A stretch of 14,516 nt of DNA from Eubacteriales bacterium (lineage in GTDB: Bacteria; Bacillota; Clostridia; JAQUNY01), in contig JAQUNY010000026.1 in NCBI GenBank assembly GCA_028717405.1, forward strand, positions 1 to 14,516. Direction: 5' to 3'. Positions 8,801-14,106 of the stretch are shown piece by piece. Numbering within the stretch: position 1 is the stretch's first letter; each line of letters opens with the position of its first letter. Under the pieces are notes generated by a model, which saw only the letters and a list, made by a program, of their open reading frames with translations, was not told where the DNA came from and searched no databases. Both the position numbers and the translations under genes were made by a program.

Positions 8801-8936
8801 GGGGCCTGCATATATTTCGGGCATACTGGAATCCGAGTCGGTAAGCCCCGGAACATTTATAGACAAAAACAGGTTCGCGGACAAATATGAATTGATGCCG
8901 TTTGGAATAGGCGACGCGGTCCTGGTGTCCATATAG
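5829..8936 (+). CDS. Large glycoside hydrolase, GH106-like (alpha-L-rhamnosidase-related), cytoplasmic
   Basis: This 1035-residue enzyme should cleave a glycosidic bond in an imported oligosaccharide. There is no signal peptide, so it acts inside the cell. The N-terminal half fits a TIM-barrel hydrolase of the GH106-like group: RPAPFWSWNDSLDKDELERQ (30-49), GWGSYFMHSR (57-66), WLYDEDKWPSGFAGG (97-111), GIFTDEPCY (205-213) and SFCEVFG (353-359). Glu210 and Glu356 are the acids I would test first as catalytic residues, by motif context only. A Rossmann-like or accessory region follows (about 435-640), then two beta-sandwich segments (about 740-870 and 925-995). The second, with ITVYINDKAAGTGYWEPY, has the galactose-binding-like look of GH2 and GH106 proteins. 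Start 5829 or 5844 is possible because of a short tandem duplication. It is probably co-transcribed with nagB. The substrate is unknown; rhamnosides are only one option, and the NagB partner hints at an amino-sugar-containing glycan. Confidence 0.75.
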   Translation: MRTIIMKNSEKTKSDKCFSEGFAQPGALYRPAPFWSWNDSLDKDELERQIGEMAEKGWGSYFMHSRVGLVTGYLSDEWMKLIKACVAKATETGTYAWLYDEDKWPSGFAGGEVPEADEAFRSRALVLLRDDEITENDIVLHRAGVKDESGRNLICRRISPLGDVWFNGASYVDLMNPEAVRRFFESTHEKYKKECGQYFGKEIPGIFTDEPCYLMNSRYKMPVLPWSDYLPEFFVKTKGYKLEDRILEDLFFDKRDGTHRKTRFDFFESATGLFIESFTKPYYKWCEENNLIMTGHFMAEDSLASQINWIGAAMPHYEFMHWPGIDKLGRHIKQLVTVKQVTSVADQLGKERSFCEVFGCVGQHVSFFHRKWIADWQAALGISFVNYHLSLYSMRGERKRDYPANLFYQQPWWREEKGYADYTARLCYAVSTGKRETEILMIHPISSAWCEFSPARRAVAPYDADFSELSLELEANKLDFHYGDEIIMERHAAVKNGRIVIGDHSYSAVVVPPACNLKRSTADLLASFINEAGPGRVIFVKKMPELVDGQPLENGIEGGLFSGCSVTASIKAAIDELDMIFAGRITITDTKTGMNAARLFCHSRKTDGGRLVFIANTDKNKSYETAVQLPGASSIQVMDLMTGKHYSLKWFNEDTHEIRARFYPAGSLMLYLPDEEDETAEIPPCVPAFLGSGVSFASVTCGYGYGTKLIANAVNWKTTICEENVLPLNRLTLFIDGKPVAENGIAARVLHDHFYPAKDGAGFRAEYVFEVLEAGEPENENLFAAIELAENLDRIIFNGREVAPLKKRGEKGAFDSEKSWKDPSFTRVPLDGLLVKGENRLVLEGKKVNNITGPNCHRRVPDFKSHEPTEAEAVYIVGKFRVTDLDRENFVLDRASGEICRHDLTASGYPFYAGRAEFCAEIFCTPEMPDAGGEIYLALSRVTAADITVYINDKAAGTGYWEPYMFNAKGLLKKGVNKIRIEAATTLYNLMGPAYISGILESESVSPGTFIDKNRFADKYELMPFGIGDAVLVSI

Positions 8937-8945
8937 ACAGGCTTC

Positions 8946-8963
8946 ACGGCTTGCGGCCGTTTT
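8946..8963 (+). terminator. Weak candidate terminator after the hydrolase gene
   Basis: ACGGC (8946-8950) pairs with GCCGT (8956-8960) across a 5-base loop and is followed by T to 8963. A competing longer pairing, GGCTTGC (8948-8954) with GCAGGCC downstream, is also possible. The T-run is short. It stands 10 bases after the stop codon and about 150 before glnA, the right place for the end of the nagB-hydrolase unit. The rest of the gap before glnA holds no recognisable riboswitch or clear promoter. Confidence 0.35.
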
Positions 8964-9112
8964 CCGGCAGGCCTTGCAGACTTTTCCCGAACTGTTTCAT
9001 AAATTTTGTGCAGAGGGACCGATAATGCAGTAAAATATTTATAACAAGGCAGTTAATCAGTGGAGTTTTATACAAGTCAGCAATAGCAATAAGAAAACAG
9101 GAGGATCCAGCC

Positions 9113-10447
9113 GTGCCGGGATACAGCAGTGAAGATGTTGCCAGGATAGTCAGGGAGCAGGATGTCGAATTCATACGGTTGCAGTTTACCGACATATTCG
9201 GAATGCTTAAAAATGTGGCGATAACAGCCAGTCAGATAGACAAGGCGCTGAGCGGTAAATGCATGTTTGACGGTTCGTCTATTGAAGGCTTTGTCAGGAT
9301 AGAAGAATCAGACATGTATTTGAGGCCTGATCCCGATTCTTTTGCTGTGTTTCCCTGGAGGCAGCAGCCCGGTAAAACAGCAAGACTCATATGTGATGTA
9401 TACAATTCCGACGGGACTCCTTTTGAGGGAGATCCCAGGTATGTGCTGAGGAGAGCCTTAGACAAAGCCCGCAGAATGGGATACAGTGAATTCAATGTTG
9501 GCCCTGAGTGCGAATTTTTCCTCTTTCTGACTGACAGCGACGGTAAGCCTACGGTGACCACGCATGACAATGCCGGATATTTCGACCTCGGACCGGTTGA
9601 CCTTGGTGAAAACGCGAGGAGGGACATTTGCCTTACGCTTGAAGAAATGGGATTCGAAATAGAAGCCTCTCACCATGAGGAGGCGCCGGGGCAGCATGAG
9701 ATCGATTTTAAATATGAAGATGCGCTTAAGACGGCGGACAATATTATGACCTTCAAGCTGGTCGTCAAATCTATTGCCCAGAATAGCGGCCTCCATGCCA
9801 CCTTTATGCCGAAGCCGGTTTATGGCATAAGCGGGTCGGGGATGCACACCAATGTTTCCCTGTTCAGAAATGGGACTAATGCGTTCTTTGATGAAAAGGG
9901 AGACATGCAGTTAAGTTTGGAAGCCTTTTATTTTATGGGCGGTGTAATGAAAAATATCAAAGCCCTTACCGCTATAACAAATCCTACAGTCAATTCCTAT
10001 AAGAGGCTGGTGTCGGGGTATGAGGCGCCTGTGAACATCGCATGGTCTGCGAGAAACAGGAGTCCGCTGATCAGGATACCCGCGTCCAGAGGATCTTCAA
10101 CCCGGCTCGAGATAAGGAACCCGGATCCCTCCTGTAATCCTTATCTGGCAATCGCGGCTATTTTGCGTGCCGGGCTGGATGGCATTGAAAAAAAGATACT
10201 GCCTCCGGAGCCGGTCAATCAGAATATTTACCTCATGACTGAGGATGAGAGAATTACAAATGGAATAGAATTGCTTCCTGTCAGCCTTGAAGAAGCGGTA
10301 AATGAAATGAAAAAGAGTGATTTTGTGAGAGACATTCTGGGAGACCATGTTTATGGTAAATTTATCGAGGCTAAGGAAGAGGAGTGGGATAATTACAGAA
10401 AAAGGATCAGCAGATGGGAGATCGAGCACTATCTGACAAAATTTTAG
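9113..10447 (+). CDS. glnA: Glutamine synthetase type I (GSI-alpha)
   Basis: It makes glutamine from glutamate, ammonia and ATP in the cytoplasm as a dodecamer and is the entry point of ammonia assimilation. The 444-residue length equals that of the Bacillus GSI-alpha enzymes. Motifs in order: the beta-grasp segment MFDGSSIEGFVRIEESDMYL (51-70), the metal and substrate motif VGPECEFFLF (129-138), KPVYGISGSGMHTN (234-247) with the ATP/glutamate site, the flap Glu304 in VSGYEAPVN, and NRSPLIRIP (315-323). Arg62 is present, the residue that makes Bacillus-type enzymes sensitive to glutamine feedback. The C-terminal region lacks the adenylylation-site extension of GSI-beta. The start is GTG 9113, eight bases after AGGAGG (9099-9104). 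rex follows after 17 bases, so the two are likely one transcript. Confidence 0.96.
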   Translation: MPGYSSEDVARIVREQDVEFIRLQFTDIFGMLKNVAITASQIDKALSGKCMFDGSSIEGFVRIEESDMYLRPDPDSFAVFPWRQQPGKTARLICDVYNSDGTPFEGDPRYVLRRALDKARRMGYSEFNVGPECEFFLFLTDSDGKPTVTTHDNAGYFDLGPVDLGENARRDICLTLEEMGFEIEASHHEEAPGQHEIDFKYEDALKTADNIMTFKLVVKSIAQNSGLHATFMPKPVYGISGSGMHTNVSLFRNGTNAFFDEKGDMQLSLEAFYFMGGVMKNIKALTAITNPTVNSYKRLVSGYEAPVNIAWSARNRSPLIRIPASRGSSTRLEIRNPDPSCNPYLAIAAILRAGLDGIEKKILPPEPVNQNIYLMTEDERITNGIELLPVSLEEAVNEMKKSDFVRDILGDHVYGKFIEAKEEEWDNYRKRISRWEIEHYLTKF

Positions 10448-10464
10448 CAGAGGAGGAAATGCCG

Positions 10465-11124
10465 ATGGCTTCAAAAAAGAGTGTTTCTGATGCCGTTATA
10501 AAGCGGCTCCCGAGGTATTTCAGATACCTTTCGGATCTGCTGGAATTCGGGATCAACAGGATATCGTCTATGGAACTCAGCAAGAGAATGGGCATCACGG
10601 CGTCTCAGATAAGGCAGGATCTGAATTGTTTCGGGGGTTTTGGCCAGCAGGGATACGGGTATAATGTGGAATCCCTGTTCAGAGAGATAAGCACCATACT
10701 GGGTCTTGATAATAAGTATCAGACGGTAATTATAGGAGCGGGCCATATGGGGCAGGCTCTTGCCAATTACAGTAATTTTGAGAAGAGGGGTTATAGCCTT
10801 GCCGGGATATTTGACAACTCCCCGGATGTGATTGGAATGAAAATAAACGGTGTTACGGTTGCCGACATAGAAACCCTGGAGGCGTTTGTAAAAACACATA
10901 AGGTCGACATTGCGATGATATGCGTCCCTTACGGGCACACGCGATCTGTTGCCGAAAAAGCCGCAAGGTGCGGTATAAAAGGGCTGTGGAATTTTTCGCC
11001 CATGGACCTGAAGCTGAACTATGATGTTATTATCGAGAACGTTCATCTGAGCGACAGCCTTATGGTGCTTGGATATAAGCTCAATGAGCATATTTCAGGA
11101 AATTTGCCCGGGAACAGGCAATAA
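10465..11124 (+). CDS. rex: Redox-sensing transcriptional repressor Rex
   Basis: Rex is a homodimeric repressor that senses the NADH/NAD+ ratio and derepresses fermentative and reductant-disposal genes when NADH is high. The 219-residue product has the winged-helix domain (1-80) with the recognition region MGITASQIRQDLNCFGGFGQ (42-61), then a Rossmann domain with GAGHMG (91-96) and Asp117 at the end of strand 2, as expected for NAD(H) binding. NFSPMDL (176-182) and the domain-swapped C-terminal helix region complete the family pattern. I choose ATG 10465 because AGGAGG (10451-10456) is 8 bases before it; the ATG at 10459 is too close, and the frame's earlier ATG at 10414 lies inside glnA. It follows glnA by 17 bases. 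I did not find a full Rex operator in the window. Confidence 0.93.
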   Translation: MASKKSVSDAVIKRLPRYFRYLSDLLEFGINRISSMELSKRMGITASQIRQDLNCFGGFGQQGYGYNVESLFREISTILGLDNKYQTVIIGAGHMGQALANYSNFEKRGYSLAGIFDNSPDVIGMKINGVTVADIETLEAFVKTHKVDIAMICVPYGHTRSVAEKAARCGIKGLWNFSPMDLKLNYDVIIENVHLSDSLMVLGYKLNEHISGNLPGNRQ

Positions 11125-11125
11125 G

Positions 11126-11197
11126 CTGTCAGCCCGGATGAACCTGTCAACCCGGATGAACTTGTCAACCCGGATCAAACTGTCAGCCCGGATACAC
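11126..11197. repeat. 18-bp tandem repeat, four copies, between convergent rex and tyrA
   Basis: Units at 11126-11143, 11144-11161, 11162-11179 and 11180-11197 share the core TGTCARCCCGGAT and differ at a few positions. The last unit contains the tyrA stop codon. Read on the tyrA strand each unit is a copy of the last codons of tyrA plus stop (x-P-G-stop-Q). The array starts one base after the rex stop codon. It has no hairpin with T-run, so it is not an ordinary terminator. Confidence 0.9.
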
Positions 11198-12352
11198 TTT
11201 ATATCCCTGATTTTCCAGCATTTTTATCGAAATGTCCGCGCTTGCCTGATCAGAAAAAGTAATTCTGAGGCAGCCTTTTTCAAATTCGCGACTGTTTGAC
11301 ACATTGATATTCCTGATGTTTACGCCGCCGCTACCCAGTATGGACGCGATTTTCCCTATTGTTCCCGGCTTGTCCGCGACATCGGCCACTATATCGAAAC
11401 GGGGCGGTATAAGTGATTTGCCTGTTATTGGCAGAGAATCACGAAAATCACGCGCTTCTTTAAAAAATTGTTCCATTGCTTCCTTATCATCCTGTGTTAT
11501 GTGCGTTTTCAGCTTTCCGAGTATTTCAATAAAATCATCCATCAGAGCAAGTATGTGTTCTTTATTGCTGAACACGATTTTTTTCCACAAAGAGGGATTT
11601 GATGAAGCGATGCGTGTCAGATCCCTGAAGCCGCCTGCGGCTATAAGCTGCATGATTCCGTCTGAATCGGCTGAATGCACCATGTTGACCAGCGCGGCAG
11701 CAATAATATGGGGGACATGGCTGACACTGCCGGCAATCCTGTCATGCAGGGCGGCATCCAGCTGGATAGGGATGGCGCCTGCGGTAATTGCAAAGTCCCT
11801 TATCAGGGAGCATGCGTATTCGGTCGACGAGGCTGATGGCGAAATAATATAGTAAGCGTTTTCAAAAAGGTGTGCGCTACCTGCTTCATAACCGCCTCTT
11901 TCGCTTCCTGTCATAGGGTGGCCGCCTACAAAACATGGTGGATCGGACATTGATTTTATCTTTACGGCAAGCTCTTCTTTTGTGCTGCAAACATCTGTAA
12001 CGACAGGGAGGAAGGAACCTGATGGCGGGTCATCCCTGATGATTTTAAGAGATGAAATTATGTCGAGATATTGATTACAGGTATCTACATCAGTACAAAG
12101 AAATATTACATCGGCATCATGGAAAAGCGACAGAGCGGCACGGTCTGTTATTCTGTCCTGTAAATGCCCGGGCAGGAGAGCAGCCTTGCTTATAATACCT
12201 TCGGAAAGAGCAATATCAAGAGATTTAGCGGAGATGTCAGCAGCATAAACGGAGACGGCGCCGGCTTTTTCTTTAAGGACTCTTGCGACTGAACCGCCGA
12301 TAAGGCCAAGACCGACTATCAGATACTTCATTTTTGCCAGGTCATGTTTCAT
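11183..12352 (-). CDS. tyrA: Prephenate dehydrogenase with C-terminal ACT domain
   Basis: It oxidises and decarboxylates prephenate to 4-hydroxyphenylpyruvate, the committed step to tyrosine, in the cytoplasm. The 389 residues hold an N-terminal Rossmann domain with GLGLIGGS (14-21) and Asp39 at the end of the second strand, which favours NAD+ over NADP+. VVTDVCSTK (117-125) and GGHPMTGSERGG (143-154) follow, the latter with the catalytic His145. SHVPH (211-215) and GGFRDLTRIASSNPSLW (240-256) belong to the helical dimerisation domain. An ACT domain starts near residue 318 (RFDIVADVADKPGTIGKIAS) and probably binds tyrosine as feedback inhibitor. The ATG at 12352 overlaps the aroF stop as ATGA, a sign of translational coupling; MKYLIVG at residue 8 is an alternative start. 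The 3' end is repeated as a tandem array just downstream. Confidence 0.95.
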   Translation of the reverse strand: MKHDLAKMKYLIVGLGLIGGSVARVLKEKAGAVSVYAADISAKSLDIALSEGIISKAALLPGHLQDRITDRAALSLFHDADVIFLCTDVDTCNQYLDIISSLKIIRDDPPSGSFLPVVTDVCSTKEELAVKIKSMSDPPCFVGGHPMTGSERGGYEAGSAHLFENAYYIISPSASSTEYACSLIRDFAITAGAIPIQLDAALHDRIAGSVSHVPHIIAAALVNMVHSADSDGIMQLIAAGGFRDLTRIASSNPSLWKKIVFSNKEHILALMDDFIEILGKLKTHITQDDKEAMEQFFKEARDFRDSLPITGKSLIPPRFDIVADVADKPGTIGKIASILGSGGVNIRNINVSNSREFEKGCLRITFSDQASADISIKMLENQGYKVYPG

Positions 12353-13377
12353 TTTACAGATCCCTCAAATTTCCTGCCGAGTATGGGTGCGATCCGTGAA
12401 ATATCTGAGCATAGAGAGTCAAAAACATCGGGCGTGATTTGCTGGGCGGCGTCAGACATGGCATGGATCGGATCCGGATGAACTTCAATAATCAGGCCGT
12501 CCGCGCCTGCGGCTATTGCAGCCATTGAGAGGCTTGGAACCAGATAGGCTTTCCCTGCTGAGTGGCTGGGATCTACGAATACCGGCAGATGGCTGATGTT
12601 TCTGATTACCGGGACTGCGCTGATGTCAAGGGTGTTTCGTGTTGATGTTTCGAAGGTCCTGATCCCTCTTTCACAAAGGACAACATTATAGTTCCCGCCG
12701 CTCATGATATATTCAGCGGCGTTGAGCCACTCGTCAATAGTTGTCGAAGGGCCGCGCTTAAAAAGGACCGGTTTGCGCGAACGGCCGATTTCCTTCAGAA
12801 GCTGGAAATTCTGAACATTGCGCGCCCCTATCTGAAACATGTCTACATATCTATCAACTATGTCAACTGTGTGTTCGCTTGTCACCTCGCTTATAATCAG
12901 AAGGCCTGTTGCTTCGCTGGCTTCCTTAAGCAATTTCAGGCCATCTTCTTCAAGCCCCTGGAATGAGTAAGGCGAGGTCCTCGGTTTATATGCCCCTCCA
13001 CGGAGAAATTTTGCCCCGGCTTTTCTGACGCTTGCGGCGGCCTCCATTATCTGCTCGCGGCTTTCGACGGAGCATGGCCCTGCCATTATTACGATTTCAC
13101 TTCCGCCGATTTTTACTCCGTTTACGTCTATCAGGCTCTTTTCCGGTTTAAATGTCCTGCCGGCAAGCTTGTATGATTCCACGATAGGAACCAGTTTTTC
13201 CACACCGGGCATGATTTCCAGGGGGATATCGCGCAGGAGCTGCTTGTCGCCGATAACCCCTATAATGGTCCTCTCGGTGCCTTCGGATATATGTACCCCA
13301 AGGCCGAGAGATTTCAGTGTTCTGGAAATCTCTGCAATCTGCTGTTCTGTGGATCCGTGTTTCATTACAATTATCAC
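12349..13377 (-). CDS. aroF: 3-deoxy-7-phosphoheptulonate (DAHP) synthase, type I-beta with ferredoxin-like regulatory domain
   Basis: It condenses phosphoenolpyruvate with erythrose-4-phosphate, the first step of the shikimate pathway, in the cytoplasm. Residues 1 to about 66 form the ferredoxin-like domain known from the Thermotoga enzyme, where it confers inhibition by tyrosine and phenylalanine. The (beta/alpha)8 barrel follows: MAGPCSVES (98-106), LRGGAYKPRTSPYSFQG (125-141), QIGARNVQNF (182-191), LCERGIRTFE (234-243), VDPSHSAGK (268-276) and IIEVHPDP (296-303). The expected metal ligands are all present: Cys102, His272, Glu298 and Asp309. The length of 342 is normal for the family. The start is GTG 13377 with GAGGGAG seven bases upstream. 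It is the first gene of an aroF-tyrA operon. The region before it is AT-rich without a clear consensus promoter, T-box or attenuator, and the REP-like cluster begins about 55 bases upstream. Confidence 0.96.
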   Translation of the reverse strand: MIIVMKHGSTEQQIAEISRTLKSLGLGVHISEGTERTIIGVIGDKQLLRDIPLEIMPGVEKLVPIVESYKLAGRTFKPEKSLIDVNGVKIGGSEIVIMAGPCSVESREQIMEAAASVRKAGAKFLRGGAYKPRTSPYSFQGLEEDGLKLLKEASEATGLLIISEVTSEHTVDIVDRYVDMFQIGARNVQNFQLLKEIGRSRKPVLFKRGPSTTIDEWLNAAEYIMSGGNYNVVLCERGIRTFETSTRNTLDISAVPVIRNISHLPVFVDPSHSAGKAYLVPSLSMAAIAAGADGLIIEVHPDPIHAMSDAAQQITPDVFDSLCSDISRIAPILGRKFEGSVK

Positions 13378-13434
13378 GCTGCTGATTCTCCCTCTTGCAT
13401 TTAAGCAAATAATATCATATCAATAAAATCCTGA

Positions 13435-13733
13435 ACAGGGCAAGACAGGGCAAGACAGGGGACGGTTCTGTGTCCTGCTCACAAGACAGGGGACGGTTCT
13501 GTGTCCTGCTCGCCACCTGGTGGATGGGGTATAGCGGGAGGGGAAGGCGTGCTACCTGTCTATAGTGTCTGTAATTGACAGAGAAACTCCCACCTGTCTC
13601 ACCCTGTCTTATATTAAGTGTACCTAAGACACAGAACCGTCCCCTGTCTTATATTAAGTGTACCTGAGACACAGAACCGTCCCCTGTCTTACCGAACCGT
13701 CCCCTGTCCTACCCTGTCCTATTGCTCCTGTCC
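13435..13733. repeat. REP-like inverted repeat cluster (GACAGGGGACGG family)
   Basis: The left part has a 10-bp ladder ACAGGGCAAG (13435-13454) leading into two 27-bp copies that begin GACAGGGGACGGTTCTGTGT (13454-13480 and 13485-13511). The right part has the same sequence inverted: GACACAGAACCGTCCCCTGT at 13628 and 13668, a shortened copy GAACCGTCCCCTGTC at 13694-13708, and decaying CCTGTC pieces to about 13733. Left and right copies are complementary over 21 bases, so the transcript or single strand could fold into a long hairpin around a central segment of about 115 bases. From memory, this repeat type is scattered through many clostridial genomes and is thought to be mobilised by IS200-like REP-associated tyrosine transposases. 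No transposase gene is in the window. Confidence 0.8.
13609..13688. repeat. 40-bp perfect-length tandem duplication within the REP-like cluster
   Basis: Units 13609-13648 and 13649-13688 differ at a single base (A versus G). Each consists of TTATATTAAGTGTACCT followed by one inverted REP-like copy. The near identity points to a recent duplication. Confidence 0.9.
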
Positions 13734-13825
13734 TATCTCCTGTATCGGATTCCACCGAAGGCACACAGTGGCTGTATGGCAAAATATGAAGTATATCGCT
13801 TTTATATAGTATAAGGTATCCGGAG

Positions 13826-13839
13826 TGCTTTTAAAAGCA
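13826..13839. promoter_or_regulatory. Perfect 14-bp dyad TGCTTTTAAAAGCA
   Basis: A perfect palindrome followed by TATTTTT. It is centred about 45 bases upstream of the -10 box of the EF-G-like gene. It could be an operator, or a weak terminator protecting the promoter from transcripts of the repeat region; the stem is mostly A-T, so the latter is doubtful. Confidence 0.35.
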
Positions 13840-13874
13840 TATTTTTCGACGGGGTATTCCTTTTTTTAATACAA

Positions 13875-13883
13875 TGCTATAAT
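13875..13883 (+). promoter_or_regulatory. Extended -10 promoter of the EF-G-like gene
   Basis: TGC followed by TATAAT (13878-13883) is a perfect extended -10. The -35 region at 17 bases (TATTCC) is poor, which is tolerated by extended -10 promoters. Transcription would begin near 13890, giving a leader of about 217 nt before the TTG start, long enough to hold a regulatory RNA. Confidence 0.55.
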
Positions 13884-13903
13884 ATACATAATATGATTGC
13901 ATA

Positions 13904-14089
13904 AGCATAACACGACACTGCAAGTTATGCTGCGATGCAGTCATACTGATATTATGGCTCAATTATTCACAGCCTTGTTAGGCGGGCATGCGGACCTGAT
14001 ACCGGCCGACGGCCTGTTCTCATAAACAGGCGCCGCGCTGCAAATGGCAACCGGGTGGCTTCCACGGGCGGGAGGTATTGGTGCCTGCA
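13904..14089 (+). ncRNA. Candidate structured leader RNA with H-type pseudoknot
   Basis: Stem 1 pairs AGCATAAC (13904-13911) with GTTATGCT (13924-13931). Its loop contains ACTGCA (13917-13922), which pairs with TGCAGT (13936-13941) just beyond stem 1: a textbook H-type pseudoknot with short connecting loops. A second hairpin pairs GCCTGTT (14012-14018) with AACAGGC (14025-14031), possibly closed by GCGG (13990-13993) with CCGC (14033-14036). A third element pairs TGCA and GGC(A)ACC (14039-14052) with GGTGCC and TGCA (14080-14089), enclosing GTGG-CTT-CCAC. It ends five bases before the GGGGGAG ribosome binding site. I recognise no known riboswitch class. All pairings were found by eye and need covariation support. 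Confidence 0.45.
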
Positions 14090-14106
14090 TAAAGGGGGAG
14101 TTTGAT

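Noticed and set aside
8937..9112. Riboswitch or Rex operator in front of glnA
   Set aside because: Only a half-site-like TATAACAA was seen near 9041, without the inverted partner, and no known glutamine or other aptamer motif was recognised.
11126..11299. Plus-strand ORF through the 18-bp repeats (repeating NLSTRM hexapeptide)
   Set aside because: The frame starts inside rex in another register, has no ribosome site, and runs antisense into tyrA; the periodic peptide is a by-product of the DNA repeat.
13378..13434. T-box or tyrosine attenuator before aroF
   Set aside because: Only 57 bases separate the start codon from the repeat cluster, no AGGGTGG-type T-box core is present, and there is no leader peptide rich in aromatic codons.
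13435..13733. Repeats near 13.5 kb as a CRISPR array
   Set aside because: Copies occur in both orientations, spacers are unequal, very short or themselves duplicated, and there are no cas genes.
13954..14025. 23-codon ORF in the EF-G-like leader (starts MAQLFTALLGG) as a leader peptide
   Set aside because: There is no ribosome binding site before the ATG, and the codons show no stalling or amino-acid run pattern; RNA structure explains the region better.
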